DNA of 62,398 nucleotides from an uncultured Chromatiaceae bacterium (GTDB lineage Bacteria > Pseudomonadota > Gammaproteobacteria > Enterobacterales > Alteromonadaceae). The notes under the pieces are model-generated. The model made no database searches. It was not told the origin of the DNA and saw only the letters and a list, made by a program, of their open reading frames with translations. How positions within the stretch are numbered: position 1 is the first letter of the stretch; the number at the start of each line of letters is the position of its first letter. The position numbers and the translations under genes are program-made. The stretch is from assembly GCA_946482615.1 (NCBI GenBank), contig CAMLSF010000002.1:1-62398 (forward strand), in the 5' to 3' direction. Shown piece after piece: positions 8,765-18,794 of this stretch.

Positions 8765-9892
8765 TTAACGCAGTTGATCAACCACAGCAAGCACAGCCAC
8801 TAAGCTATCCTGCCCAAGCTTCATCGAACGTACATCAGACCAGCCGTAGTCTGAGTCCGGTAAATTTGCATTGTCTTTAAATGGCATTTCAAGCGTATAG
8901 GACAGACACTTAAACTGCTCCGCCACCCAGGTCGAGGCAATAGTCAGATTGGCCTGACCTGGCGCATCCAGCTCATAACCAAATTCGGTCTGGAACTCAG
9001 GAGTGACTAACAGCAACGCATTTTTAAAAGCGGTTTCCAGTTGCTGCATTTTCGCATTGTAGGAAGGTACACCTTCAGCTCCTGCGACAAAGTTGTATGG
9101 CAGGTTTTCATCGCCATGCACATCCAGCAGCATATCTACGCCGGTTTCCAGCATCTGCTGACGAACCAGATACACTTCAGGGCTCTTTTCCATGCTTGGC
9201 GTCTGCCATTCACGGTTTAAATTAACACCAGCGGCATTAGTGCGTAAATGGCCACGCACACTGCCGTCCGGGTTCATATTTGGCACTATATAGAACACGG
9301 CTTTTTCCAGCAAAGTGCGGGACACTGCATCATCTTCGTCCAACAATCTGTCTAATAAACCTTCAACAAACCACTCTGCCATAGACTCACCCGGATGCTG
9401 ACGGGCAGTGATCCAGATTTTTTTCTTACCCTGTGCAGGCTCACCCACCACCAGCATACTCATATCACGGCCATCCAGAGTTTCACCCAGTTCGACGATC
9501 TGCGCTATACCTGAGCTTTGTGCTGAATGTAATAAGTCCATATGACGTTCATAGCTATAAGGTGCAAAATAGGCAAAATACACAGATTCAGCTTCAGGGT
9601 AATGGGTGATTACCAGCTCGTCGTTGACCAGTTGGGTATCCACTCTGAACCAGGTATCCCGGTCGTACGAGGCAACAGCCTGATAGCCTTTCCAGCCATC
9701 CGGATAAGCAGAATCTTTCACATTAACGATACGAATAGTATGAGGTTCGACGCTTTGAGAATGTAAACGGAAGTGGAACCATTGATAGAACTCTGAGTTG
9801 TGGTCTTTGCGGATCGCCAGTTGAATATCGGCAGGATCTTCAGCTTTAATCACTTCAATATTGCCGCTGTCAAAGTTACAGGTAATTTTCAT
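8765..9892 (-). CDS. M14 family zinc carboxypeptidase (cytosolic carboxypeptidase-like)
   Basis: The 375-aa protein has an N-terminal beta-sandwich domain (about 1-115) followed by an M14 catalytic domain. Zinc ligands are readable as H166 and E169 (RQHPGES) and H259 (DVHGDE), substrate-binding residues as N-x-NRE near 224-228, and a likely catalytic E335. There is no signal peptide, so it should be cytoplasmic. It resembles the bacterial relatives of eukaryotic cytosolic carboxypeptidases that trim acidic C-termini; the bacterial substrate is not known. It is a single gene with no partner in the neighbourhood. Confidence 0.85.
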   Translation of the reverse strand: MKITCNFDSGNIEVIKAEDPADIQLAIRKDHNSEFYQWFHFRLHSQSVEPHTIRIVNVKDSAYPDGWKGYQAVASYDRDTWFRVDTQLVNDELVITHYPEAESVYFAYFAPYSYERHMDLLHSAQSSGIAQIVELGETLDGRDMSMLVVGEPAQGKKKIWITARQHPGESMAEWFVEGLLDRLLDEDDAVSRTLLEKAVFYIVPNMNPDGSVRGHLRTNAAGVNLNREWQTPSMEKSPEVYLVRQQMLETGVDMLLDVHGDENLPYNFVAGAEGVPSYNAKMQQLETAFKNALLLVTPEFQTEFGYELDAPGQANLTIASTWVAEQFKCLSYTLEMPFKDNANLPDSDYGWSDVRSMKLGQDSLVAVLAVVDQLR

Positions 9893-9960
9893 AAAACATC
9901 CACTTGGTTGGGTGACAGATGCTGCCTGGAGGCAGTCTTAACGGACCGGCATCATAACAC

Positions 9961-9990
9961 TATCCCCTGCGTACTTGAAGCTACAGCTCT
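9961..9990. repeat. ERIC-family end remnant
   Basis: About 28 nt beginning ATCCCCTGCGTACTTGAAG match one end of the ERIC-type elements at 37256 and 59753. The homology stops after CTACAGCT. It sits between the M14 gene and the terminator of the long-form GAPDH gene. Confidence 0.6.
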
Positions 9991-10006
9991 GCCCCTGCTA
10001 AATAAC

Positions 10007-10031
10007 AAAAAGGCCGCCCTGAGGCGGCCTG
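10007..10031 (-). terminator. Intrinsic terminator of the long-form GAPDH gene
   Basis: On the minus strand, AGGCCGCC / GGCGGCCT with a short TCAG-type loop is followed by five T residues, about 16 nt after the stop codon. Confidence 0.85.
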
Positions 10032-10046
10032 CTAAAACTACAATTT

Positions 10047-11498
10047 TTACTTGTTCACTGGCAAGGTTGGATATTTAATACCAGCCATTTCGTTCATCAC
10101 CCGAATCACCTGAGTGCTGTAACCAAACTCGTTGTCGTACCACACGTACAAGACGCAGCGATCATCCTGAACTATGGTGGCTTGTGAGTCCACTACGCCC
10201 GCATAACGTGAGCCTACTAAGTCGCTGGAGACAATTTCTGTCGAACTGGTGAAATCGATTTGATCCTGCAGTTCAGAAAACAATGATACTTTTTGCAGGT
10301 AGTTGTTCAGCTCTTCACGGTTAGTGGTCTTATTCAGGTTCAGCGACAAAATCGCCATAGACACATTAGGGGTTGGCACCCGAATCGCATTGCCCGTCAG
10401 CTTGCCTTTTAATTCAGGCAAAGCTTTTGCCACAGCACTGGCAGCCCCGGTCGAAGTGATGACCATATTCAAAGGTGCAGCACGGCCACGACGTTCAGCT
10501 TTGTGGTAGTTGTCTATTAAGTTTTGATCGTTAGTGTACGAGTGCACTGTCTCAACGTGACCGTTTTTAATACCGTATTCATCATTCAGTGCTTTTAACA
10601 CAGGTGTTATCGCATTGGTGGTACAACTGGCCGCCGACACTATACGATCTTCTGGCTGGATCATGCTGTGATTAACACCATAAACCACGTTATGCACTTC
10701 GCCCTTCGCAGGCGCTGTCAGCAAGACTTTCGCTGCACCTTTAGATTTGAAGTGAATGGACAATTCTTTATCGTCTTTCCAAATGCCGGTGTTATCCACC
10801 ACCAAGGCATCATGAATACCGTAGGCTGTGTAATCCACCAATTCAGGCGAATCCGCATAAATAACTTTGATAAAGGTCCCATTGGCTTTAATACCACCAT
10901 TTTCTTCATCTACGGTAATACTGCCATTAAATGGGCCATGGATAGAATCACGACGCAACAGGCTGGCGCGTTTTTCTAAGTCGCCTTTACGTCCACCACG
11001 CACGACTATGGCGCGTAAACGTAATTTACTGCTTGGGCCTGAACGCTCCAGCATCAGGCGGGCTAACAGGCGACCAATGCGACCAAAACCATAAAGCACG
11101 ACATCCACTGGTTTGATTTGATCGTCACGATGTAATATTTCAGATAACTGATTATCCAGATACTGCTGCAGATTTTGGCCTTCGCCGGCATTTTTATACA
11201 GATAAGCAAATGCCAGCTTACCAATATCGACGCGCCCCGGGGCCAGATCCATAGTGGAAATAGCTTCTAAAACAGGAAAACTTTCTCTTAAGCGTAACTT
11301 CTGATGTTCAAAACGTTCGACGGTTTTATGGGCTTTAATAATGTCAATTGTTGTCGCATTTACCAGAGGACGGCCATAAACCACAACTTCGATGCCTTTA
11401 TTACGATACAACCGACCTATGATAGGTTGCATATTCTCAGCATATTCCTGGCGCTCCTGCCAGCTGCGTTGATACTGTTCTTCGTGTGATAGAGTCAT
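10047..11498 (-). CDS. Glyceraldehyde-3-phosphate dehydrogenase, long form
   Basis: This is a second, longer GAPDH (483 aa) with a roughly 130-residue N-terminal extension before the Rossmann motif GFGRIG (137-142). The catalytic Cys is C292 in SAASCTTNAITP and the C-terminal NEFGY block is present. Such long forms occur beside a classical gapA in several marine gammaproteobacteria; their division of labour is not settled. The start is the ATG at 11498 with AAAGG upstream; in-frame GTG and ATG codons further out lack this. The gene is about 10 kb from the classical gapA at 21274. The upstream region contains three TGTAAT-type half sites, but not in a proper HexR arrangement. Confidence 0.88.
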   Translation of the reverse strand: MTLSHEEQYQRSWQERQEYAENMQPIIGRLYRNKGIEVVVYGRPLVNATTIDIIKAHKTVERFEHQKLRLRESFPVLEAISTMDLAPGRVDIGKLAFAYLYKNAGEGQNLQQYLDNQLSEILHRDDQIKPVDVVLYGFGRIGRLLARLMLERSGPSSKLRLRAIVVRGGRKGDLEKRASLLRRDSIHGPFNGSITVDEENGGIKANGTFIKVIYADSPELVDYTAYGIHDALVVDNTGIWKDDKELSIHFKSKGAAKVLLTAPAKGEVHNVVYGVNHSMIQPEDRIVSAASCTTNAITPVLKALNDEYGIKNGHVETVHSYTNDQNLIDNYHKAERRGRAAPLNMVITSTGAASAVAKALPELKGKLTGNAIRVPTPNVSMAILSLNLNKTTNREELNNYLQKVSLFSELQDQIDFTSSTEIVSSDLVGSRYAGVVDSQATIVQDDRCVLYVWYDNEFGYSTQVIRVMNEMAGIKYPTLPVNK

Positions 11499-11663
11499 GG
11501 ATTCGCCTTTTACGTCTTGTAGGTTCAGAGGTGTGCCTGTGGTCATCGCCACATTGAGGCAGGCGCATTGTAATTGAACATGTAATACTACGACAAGAAT
11601 TACAAAAAGATTTTTTCCGAATTCTTCGTTATGCTAAAAGCAGAAAAGATGAATGAGATACTT

Positions 11664-12458
11664 ATGAAATATTTGCTGTTAAGCCTTAGCCTGTTGATGT
11701 TGGGAGCCTGTTCTGAGGGCGAGCTGACATTACGCGCTGTTTGTGACAAAGAACCAGGCCTGTGTAATGACTTAAACGACGACTCCCACTGTAATATGCA
11801 ACGCCGTGATCTGATTATGCAGCGCTACGAAGAGAAACATTTACCCTCAGACAAAAACAAATATCAGTTGCTGATTAACTTCGAAAAGTACTCAAAATGC
11901 ATTGAGCTGGCCGCTGGTATTGAACACATTAAACTAAAAGAAAAAACCAGTACCCGCATGGTGGGTTACATCACAAGTCTGAAAGAAATCAAACGCTTGA
12001 GTGATGATACTATCAGCTCCGATGACCCACATTTGTTGTATTACCACTGGTCACGGAATAAAAGCGACAGCCACTTACAGCGTTTTTTGCAGGCGGAGCA
12101 GGAAAACCGGCTGGAAACACCAGAATTGCAAATGGCGCTGGTCAGTTATTACAGTAAAAGAGACAGGGAAAAAAGCATTCAACTGCTGCACCATGCTTTA
12201 GAGCTTTATCCACCTGAACCTCAAGTCGACCCTGAAATTTACGCCTCGTTAAGTAGTATGTTTTACAAGAAAAAAGATTATGCCAGCTCCTATCACTGGG
12301 CATTACTGGCGCAACAAAGCGGCGCATTTAATGTGGAGTTACAGGAGTTAAAAATTTATCTGGAGCAGGCTCAGTTGGATCACGAGAAAATTAAAGAAAC
12401 AGCTGAACAAACTTTAGCTCAGCTGCAACTGGGACATTTTACTCCGCCGAAATTTTAA
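11664..12458 (+). CDS. DUF2989-like lipoprotein
   Basis: This 264-aa product starts with a lipoprotein signal peptide ([16 protein letters not shown]; modified Cys at 16). The mature part has several Cys residues near the N-terminus (C-D-K-E-P-G-L-C) and ends in TPR/Sel1-like helices around residues 150-240. It resembles the DUF2989 lipoproteins of Shewanella and Vibrio, which have no known function. The start at 11664 is chosen because it places the signal peptide at the N-terminus; ATGs at 11649 and 11631 are alternatives. Its last 20 nt overlap msrB tail to tail. Confidence 0.75.
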   Translation: MKYLLLSLSLLMLGACSEGELTLRAVCDKEPGLCNDLNDDSHCNMQRRDLIMQRYEEKHLPSDKNKYQLLINFEKYSKCIELAAGIEHIKLKEKTSTRMVGYITSLKEIKRLSDDTISSDDPHLLYYHWSRNKSDSHLQRFLQAEQENRLETPELQMALVSYYSKRDREKSIQLLHHALELYPPEPQVDPEIYASLSSMFYKKKDYASSYHWALLAQQSGAFNVELQELKIYLEQAQLDHEKIKETAEQTLAQLQLGHFTPPKF

Positions 12459-12837
12459 CGTCCGGGTTAAAAAGCAAAGATACAGAATTGACGCAATAAC
12501 GTTGGCCTGTTGGAGCCGGGCCATCGTCAAACACATGACCTAAATGGGCGTCACAGTGTTGGCACAAAATCTCAATTCTGTTCATGCCGTGAGACAGATC
12601 CCTTTCGTATTTCACCTGGCCTTCAATAGCTTTACTAAAAGAAGGCCAGCCGCAACCCGAATCAAACTTATCTGCCGAATCAAACAAAGGCTGCTGACAA
12701 CAGACACAGTGATAACAGCCGGTTTCTTTGTTATGCAATAAAGTGCCACTAAAAGGGTATTCAGTGCCCTTTTGCCTTGTTACTCTGTACTGTTCATCGC
12801 TTAACTGCTGACGCCATTCTTGTTCAGTTTTTTTCAT
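12439..12837 (-). CDS. msrB: Peptide methionine (R)-S-oxide reductase
   Basis: MsrB repairs methionine-R-sulfoxide in proteins. The zinc site is complete (C44/C47 and C92/C95), the catalytic Cys is C115 in the RYCVNSVSL block, and C62 in GCGWPSF is a likely resolving Cys. The protein has 132 aa, no signal peptide, and is not fused to MsrA. A purine-rich GGGGAAG lies upstream of the ATG. Confidence 0.95.
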   Translation of the reverse strand: MKKTEQEWRQQLSDEQYRVTRQKGTEYPFSGTLLHNKETGCYHCVCCQQPLFDSADKFDSGCGWPSFSKAIEGQVKYERDLSHGMNRIEILCQHCDAHLGHVFDDGPAPTGQRYCVNSVSLLFNPDVKISAE

Positions 12838-12863
12838 TAGCTTCCCCTAAATTGTCGGACAGT

Positions 12864-12891
12864 AAAAAAAATCTCCAACCGGAGCTTTTTT
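12864..12891 (-). terminator. Terminator after gnd
   Basis: On the minus strand a short stem CTCC / GGAG (loop GGTT), extended by A/T pairs, is followed by a run of eight T residues. It lies directly after the gnd stop codon and before msrB. Confidence 0.7.
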
Positions 12892-12894
12892 TAC

Positions 12895-14424
12895 TTACTT
12901 AATTTTTTGCATCGGCCTGTCGGTATGACTCCAGTCGACGTGGAAAGTTTTACCTTTGGCTTTATCTGTGCGTTCAAAGGTGTGAGCACCAAAATAATCC
13001 CGTTGTCCCTGCAGTAAGTTTGCAGGTAGCACTGCAGTACGGTACGAGTCGTAATAACTTAACGCCGAGCTCAATGCAGACACAGGAATGCCTGTCATGG
13101 CCGCCTCTGCCACAGCGCGGCGCCAGTTCATCTGATTCACAGAAATTTGCTTAGAGAAAAACGGATCTAACAGTAAGTTTTCTAAGTCGTCGTTACGTTC
13201 ATAGGCTTCGGTAATAGACTGCAAAAATACTGCACGGATAATGCAACCTGCCCGCCAGATTTTGGCGATCTCAGCAAAGTTCAGCTGCCAGCCATGCTCT
13301 GCCGCCGCAGTTTTCATTAAATCAAAACCCTGCGCATAAACACAGATTTTGGCGCAATACAGCGCGTCATGCAGCTGTTTGATCATTTGCTCTGCGGTTT
13401 GGTTAGTGCAATGTTCACGCACAGGACCGGATAACAAAGTGGATGCCAGTACACGTTGATCTTTTAAAGTCGACATAGAGCGGGCAAACACAGCTTCACT
13501 GATGGTAGGAGCCGGACAACCTAATTCCAGACTGCTGACCGCTGTCCAGAGCCCTGTGCCTTTCTGCCCAGCTTTGTCCAGAATCACATCCACCAGAGGT
13601 AAACCTGTGTCTGAATCTTTAGTCGCCAGTACTTCAGCGCTGATTTCCATCAGATAGCTATTTAATATGCCCTGATTCCACTCTTTAAATACTTTAGATA
13701 CCTGCTCTGCACTCATGCCAAGCGCATCACGCATCACCTGATAGACTTCGCAAATCAGTTGCATATCAGCGTATTCAATACCGTTGTGCACCATTTTGAC
13801 ATAGTGGCCTGAGCCACCGGGGCCAATATAAGTGGCACAGGACTCGCCTTCTGTCACCGGATTGCCAGGCTCATGCCGTTCCAGTGGACGGCCGGTCGCC
13901 GGGTCAACTTTGGCCGCTATAGCGCGCCAGATAGGTTCGATTCGGGTCCAGGCGTAAGGATCACCACTTGGCATCAACGAAGGACCAAAACGGGCACCAA
14001 CTTCTCCACCGGAAACTGCTGTGCTGAAGAAAATAAACTTCCCTTCGTAGTGTTTTTCACGGCGTACAGTGTCAGTCCACAGGCTGTTGCCTGTATCGAC
14101 AATAATGTCATCGGCCTGAATACCGGCATCTATCAGTTTTAAACAAACATCATCAACAGGTTTGCCGGCAGGCACAGATAAAATGACTAAATGAGGGGAA
14201 GATAAACGCGACAGAAGTTCTGTATAAGAGCTGCAGCTGATCACGCGGGCCGGTTTATCGCCCCGCTCTGCTTTGTCCTGCGCTATCACAGCTTCCAGTT
14301 TTTTATGGTCTAAATCAAAAGCGGCAACCCGATAACCGTGATCAGCCAGGTTTAAAATGAGGTTTTTCCCCATTACACCTGCGCCGACAAAACCTATATC
14401 ACATAATACGGATGTCTCAGACAT
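12895..14424 (-). CDS. gnd: 6-phosphogluconate dehydrogenase (decarboxylating)
   Basis: The enzyme oxidises 6-phosphogluconate to ribulose-5-phosphate and CO2 in the oxidative pentose phosphate pathway. The N-terminal NADP fold shows GFVGAGVMG and the catalytic block reads GGSGHYVKMVHNGIEYADM, with the Lys and His-Asn-Gly-Ile-Glu of the family. At 509 aa it is longer than the 468-aa E. coli enzyme, with extra residues around 165-190, as in the Shewanella type. AAGGA precedes the ATG. It lies downstream of glgX, separated by 89 nt. Confidence 0.93.
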   Translation of the reverse strand: MSETSVLCDIGFVGAGVMGKNLILNLADHGYRVAAFDLDHKKLEAVIAQDKAERGDKPARVISCSSYTELLSRLSSPHLVILSVPAGKPVDDVCLKLIDAGIQADDIIVDTGNSLWTDTVRREKHYEGKFIFFSTAVSGGEVGARFGPSLMPSGDPYAWTRIEPIWRAIAAKVDPATGRPLERHEPGNPVTEGESCATYIGPGGSGHYVKMVHNGIEYADMQLICEVYQVMRDALGMSAEQVSKVFKEWNQGILNSYLMEISAEVLATKDSDTGLPLVDVILDKAGQKGTGLWTAVSSLELGCPAPTISEAVFARSMSTLKDQRVLASTLLSGPVREHCTNQTAEQMIKQLHDALYCAKICVYAQGFDLMKTAAAEHGWQLNFAEIAKIWRAGCIIRAVFLQSITEAYERNDDLENLLLDPFFSKQISVNQMNWRRAVAEAAMTGIPVSALSSALSYYDSYRTAVLPANLLQGQRDYFGAHTFERTDKAKGKTFHVDWSHTDRPMQKIK

Positions 14425-14513
14425 TTGATTTTCCTTTTAAAATCCGGCACTGCAAAAGTGGCCGCGATTATACTGGAAAACTACAGATAAACAAAAAGCT
14501 CAGCAGAAAAAAC

Positions 14514-16565
14514 TCAGCTCCAAATGGATAAAGATCGTTCGCTTTGCACATAACGCGTTCTTATTGCTGCTTTTTCCAGCGGTTCACCTGTTTCAAACTG
14601 AGTATCAAGCAACAGCTGCCAGCTTTTTTTCGGTAAGTCGACCTGCAGTGGATGATCTCCCGCATTGATAATCACCAGCAGGCTTTGATGATCTTTTAAA
14701 TGTTCAATCACAAAAACACAATTGGTTTTGTAAGGATCTGTCCAGTGTTCATCTTGTTTGATACTGCCATCCGCCAGATACCAGCTGACCTGATGTTTAT
14801 CCCCATGCAACTGATACTGGTCATCCAGTAATGAGAGCTGCTGCAAACAGCTAAACTGCTGTCGCAGACGGATCATCTTTTTGACAAAGCCTAAAAACCG
14901 ATCGGCCTGATAATCCAGTTGCCAATGCAGCCAACTGATTTCATTGTCCTGACAATACGCGTTGTTATTCCCTTGTTGGGTGTGACTCAGCTCATCGCCG
15001 CCCAACCAATGCACTATGCCCTGACTGAGCATCAGGGTTGCGACTAAATTACGTTTATGCCGGTATCTTTTCTGCAGGATGTCCACATCACTGCTGGGGC
15101 CCTCCACGCCATAATTCAGGCTTAAATTATGGCCATGGCCATCGCGGTTTTGCTCCGCATTCAACCAATTGTGCTTCTCCTGATAAGACACCATATCCTG
15201 CAGAGTGAAACCATCGTGGTAGCTGATGTAATTGACGCTGCAACAGGCGGGTTTATGATGTTTCTGGAAAATATCACGTGAGCCTAACAAGCGGGTGGCA
15301 AATTGTGGTAGCTGACCTGGGTCCTGACGCCAGAAGGAGCGAAAGGTATCGCGGCATTTGTCATTCAGTTCAGACCAATGCGCAGGAAACTGCCCCAACT
15401 GATAACCAAAAGGCCCTAAATCCCAGGGTTCAGCTATTAGTTTCACCTGACTTAACACAGGATCCTGAGCTATCACCTGTAAAAAAGTAGCGTAAGCATC
15501 AAAGCGTTTGTGCTCACGGACTAAGGTCACGGCCAGGTCAAAACGAAAACCATCCACCTGCATTTCTGTGGCCCAATACCGCAGCGCATCCAACACCAGA
15601 CGCTGCGTCATCGGATGGGCCACATTGAGCGTGTTGCCACAGCCACTGTAATTACAGTTTTGCTGATAGTCCGTAATATCGGCGTGATTTTCAAACAGAT
15701 AATAATGCCTGTTGGCAAGGCCTCTGAAACTTAAGCGGTAATCCTCGGCTTCTGCAGTGTGGTTAAAGACCACATCCAGAATCACCTCCAGACCATGCTG
15801 GTGATAAGTGCGGACCAGTTCTTTAAACTCTGTGACGGCATCATCCACCTGATAACGGGCATCAGGGGCAAAAAAGTTAATAGGGTTATACCCCCAATAA
15901 TTACTCAACTTCAGCTTTTCTAACCGAGGCTCACTCATAAAACTGGCGACTGGTAACAGCTGCACTGTGGTGACGCCTAAGTCTTTTAAATGTTGGATCA
16001 CAACCGGATGACACATGCCCTGATACTTGCCACGGAGTGCTTCCGGTACGTCCGGATGCAGCTTGGTCAATCCTTTGACATGAGCTTCATAGATAATGGT
16101 TTTTTCACGGGGTATGGCAGGTTTTTTCACCCCTTGCCAGTCAAATTCAGCCGATCTCAGCACCCCTTTGGGCACCATATAATGGCTATGCACCTGATAA
16201 AGCCGTTCATTCCAGACTAAAGCCCGGTTTAATTGTTTGGCATAAGGGTCGATCAGCAAACGGTTGCGATCAAAAACTAAACCTGAACTGGCCTGACAGA
16301 CACCTTCTGCGCGTAAGCCATACAAAGTACCTTGCTCAACACCGCTCAGATGTAAATGCCATAACTCACCGGTACGGGCAAAAAACTCAATTTCACCGAG
16401 CGGTTCTTCTGTATCTGCACAAAATAAACATAACCAGAGTGCAGAAGCATCAGGAGCATAAACGGAAAAATTCCAGCTGTCCGGCCCGGTCTGGCTTGGA
16501 CCAGGTGGATAAGCACAGCCTACTGCACTAATCCATTCAGTTTTTTGTTCTGCATTAATACTCAC
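14514..16565 (-). CDS. glgX: Glycogen debranching enzyme GlgX
   Basis: This GH13 isoamylase-type enzyme hydrolyses alpha-1,6 branches of phosphorylase-limited glycogen. An N-terminal CBM48-like domain (about 15-130) precedes the barrel. Catalytic residues can be read as Asp in DGFRFDLAV, Glu in IAEPWDLG and Asp in YISYHDGFTL. The product is 683 aa, near E. coli GlgX. Its start overlaps the glgB stop by 4 nt, so the two are translationally coupled. Confidence 0.94.
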   Translation of the reverse strand: MSINAEQKTEWISAVGCAYPPGPSQTGPDSWNFSVYAPDASALWLCLFCADTEEPLGEIEFFARTGELWHLHLSGVEQGTLYGLRAEGVCQASSGLVFDRNRLLIDPYAKQLNRALVWNERLYQVHSHYMVPKGVLRSAEFDWQGVKKPAIPREKTIIYEAHVKGLTKLHPDVPEALRGKYQGMCHPVVIQHLKDLGVTTVQLLPVASFMSEPRLEKLKLSNYWGYNPINFFAPDARYQVDDAVTEFKELVRTYHQHGLEVILDVVFNHTAEAEDYRLSFRGLANRHYYLFENHADITDYQQNCNYSGCGNTLNVAHPMTQRLVLDALRYWATEMQVDGFRFDLAVTLVREHKRFDAYATFLQVIAQDPVLSQVKLIAEPWDLGPFGYQLGQFPAHWSELNDKCRDTFRSFWRQDPGQLPQFATRLLGSRDIFQKHHKPACCSVNYISYHDGFTLQDMVSYQEKHNWLNAEQNRDGHGHNLSLNYGVEGPSSDVDILQKRYRHKRNLVATLMLSQGIVHWLGGDELSHTQQGNNNAYCQDNEISWLHWQLDYQADRFLGFVKKMIRLRQQFSCLQQLSLLDDQYQLHGDKHQVSWYLADGSIKQDEHWTDPYKTNCVFVIEHLKDHQSLLVIINAGDHPLQVDLPKKSWQLLLDTQFETGEPLEKAAIRTRYVQSERSLSIWS

Positions 16566-18739
16566 GTTGTTTTTCTTCTCAGATACAGAGTGGATAATGG
16601 AGGCAGATCCAGTTGCACCATGTAATTTAAACCAAAAGCAGCAGAGGCAAAGGCTGGCAGATAGTCGCCTACAGGGTAATTACTGCCCCAATAATATTCG
16701 CTGTCAGTATTGAGGATCACTTCGTATTCGCCCTGCTCGGCGACAGACAAACGGAAAGTATTACGAGGTACAGGCGTAAAATTACTGACCACGTACACCG
16801 CATTGCCTTGCTTGTCCAGACGATAAAAACTCAAAGTACTGTGTTCAGCATCCTGATAATTGATCCAGCGAAAACCCGCCGCATCATGATCCAGCTGATA
16901 CAGTGGTGGGCAGGCTTTATAGGTCAGATTTAAATCGCGGAACAGCTGCTGTATACCCTTATGCTTCTCGAAAGACAACAAAAACCAGGGCAGCTGCTGA
17001 TTGTGATCCCATTCGGTTCCCTGACCAAACTCATTGCCCATAAAATTCAGTTTTTTACCAGGATGTGCAAACATAAACGCATAATAAGCCCTTAAATTAG
17101 CAGCCTGTTGCCATTCGTCCCCTGGCATTTTATTGAGAATACTACCCTTGCCATGCACCACCTCATCATGCGACAGAGGCAAAATAAAGTTTTCGTTGTA
17201 GGCGTACACCATAGAAAAGGTTAAATCGTTATGGTGAAACTTACGATAGGCCGGATCTTTTTTAATGTAACGTAGCGTGTCGTTCATCCAGCCCATATTC
17301 CATTTAAAGCCAAAGCCTAAACCGCCCAAATCCACTGGTCGGGTGACGCCGTTAAAGGAGGTTGATTCTTCTGCGATCATCATGGCTTTTGGATACTGGC
17401 GATACACTTCAGTATTTAACCAGCGCAATAAACTAATGGCCTCATAGTTATGATTGCCGCCGTCTATATTAGGCACCCATTCCCCATCACGGCGCGAATA
17501 ATCCAGATACAACATGGACGCCACTGCATCCACCCGCAGCGCATCAATGTGGAAGTAATCCAGCCAGAATAACGCACTGGCGACTAAAAACTGCCTGACC
17601 GGATCTTTGCCGTAATCGTAGATACAAGAGTTCCAATCCGGGTGCCAGCCACGGCGTGGATCTTCGTATTCGTATAAATGAGAGCCGTCAAATCGGGCCA
17701 GGCCATGGGCATCCTCAGGGAAATGTGCCGGAACCCAATCTAAAATCACACCAATTCCAGCCTGGTGACAGGCATCGACAAAAGACTTGAATTGATCAGG
17801 AGTCCCAAACCGAGAAGTTGCAGCAAACAAACCGAGTGGCTGATACCCCCAGGAACCGGAGTATGGGTGTTCCATTACAGGGAGCAATTCAATATGGGTG
17901 TAGCCCATATCCAGTACATAAGGAATAAGCTCAAGCGCAAGCTCAGTGTAAGTTAAAGGCTCGCCATGCTGATTGTGTTTCCAGGAGCCCGGATGCAGTT
18001 CATAGATGCTCATGGCCTCGTGGTAAGGATCAAAACTGCGTTCCTGCCATTTCTTATCCTGCCACTTGTACTGTGAATGATCGAAGACTAAGGAGGCATG
18101 GGAAGGGTATTGTTCAGCGGCAAAAGCAAGAGGATCGGCTTTGTGAGGCAATAAATTACCAAAGCTGTCTTTGATTTCAAATTTATAACGCACACCAGCC
18201 CCTATCTGCGGCACGACCAGCACCCAATGGCCACATTCAGTGCGTTGCATAGGATGACGTCTGCCATCCCATTGATTCATATCACCAATCAGGCTGACGC
18301 TGGACGCGTTGGGGGCAAATACCGCAAATCGGGTCGCTTTCAGTGTCTTTTTGCCCAGTTGCAGTTCAACCAACTGTGCACCCAATTGTTTATACAGGTT
18401 TTCTGGTTTGCTGTTGACAAAATGTACAGCGTAATAAGCTTCCTCTTCAAACTGATAAGGATCTACCAGTTCATAGCTGTGGTGATGCGGAGTTTCAATC
18501 TGAAAATAGTAAGGACTGCTTTTACGTTTTGCCGGCAACTCAAGCTCAAATAAACCGTGTAACACAGCTTGAGCTGTCATCTGTCCCATGGATTTTCGGG
18601 TAGCAAAATCAAAGACTTCGACTTTAGCAGCATCAGGCAAATAAGCCCGGATCATTAAACCTTTGGTTGCACTTTTTTGCCAGGACAATACAGAAAATGG
18701 AGAAGAACAACTGGCAGAGGCTAACTGAGTTACGGACAT
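16562..18739 (-). CDS. glgB: 1,4-alpha-glucan branching enzyme GlgB
   Basis: GlgB introduces alpha-1,6 branches into glycogen. The 725-aa protein has two N-terminal carbohydrate-binding/Ig-like modules (about 10-105 and 130-230, with FAPNASSVSLIGDMNQWDGR), then the GH13 barrel with nucleophile Asp in DALRVDAVASML, acid Glu in IAEEST and Asp in LSHDEV. AAGGAT precedes the ATG by a normal distance. It is the middle gene of malQ-glgB-glgX; glgC, glgA and glgP are not in the window. The 165-nt leader between malQ and glgB contains alternative hairpins (see 18795-18867). Confidence 0.96.
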   Translation of the reverse strand: MSVTQLASASCSSPFSVLSWQKSATKGLMIRAYLPDAAKVEVFDFATRKSMGQMTAQAVLHGLFELELPAKRKSSPYYFQIETPHHHSYELVDPYQFEEEAYYAVHFVNSKPENLYKQLGAQLVELQLGKKTLKATRFAVFAPNASSVSLIGDMNQWDGRRHPMQRTECGHWVLVVPQIGAGVRYKFEIKDSFGNLLPHKADPLAFAAEQYPSHASLVFDHSQYKWQDKKWQERSFDPYHEAMSIYELHPGSWKHNQHGEPLTYTELALELIPYVLDMGYTHIELLPVMEHPYSGSWGYQPLGLFAATSRFGTPDQFKSFVDACHQAGIGVILDWVPAHFPEDAHGLARFDGSHLYEYEDPRRGWHPDWNSCIYDYGKDPVRQFLVASALFWLDYFHIDALRVDAVASMLYLDYSRRDGEWVPNIDGGNHNYEAISLLRWLNTEVYRQYPKAMMIAEESTSFNGVTRPVDLGGLGFGFKWNMGWMNDTLRYIKKDPAYRKFHHNDLTFSMVYAYNENFILPLSHDEVVHGKGSILNKMPGDEWQQAANLRAYYAFMFAHPGKKLNFMGNEFGQGTEWDHNQQLPWFLLSFEKHKGIQQLFRDLNLTYKACPPLYQLDHDAAGFRWINYQDAEHSTLSFYRLDKQGNAVYVVSNFTPVPRNTFRLSVAEQGEYEVILNTDSEYYWGSNYPVGDYLPAFASAAFGLNYMVQLDLPPLSTLYLRRKTT

Positions 18740-18794
18740 GAACTATCCTTTTGATTTTTTTACCGTCTTAGTTTCTAAGATAACAAATTACACT

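Noticed and set aside
10668..10979. Plus-strand open frame opposite the long-form GAPDH gene
   Set aside because: It is the antisense of a clear conserved gene and has no ribosome binding site or recognisable product.
11569..11604. HexR operator upstream of the long-form GAPDH
   Set aside because: TGTAAT and ATTACA half-sites occur, but none pair with the three-base spacing that HexR needs.
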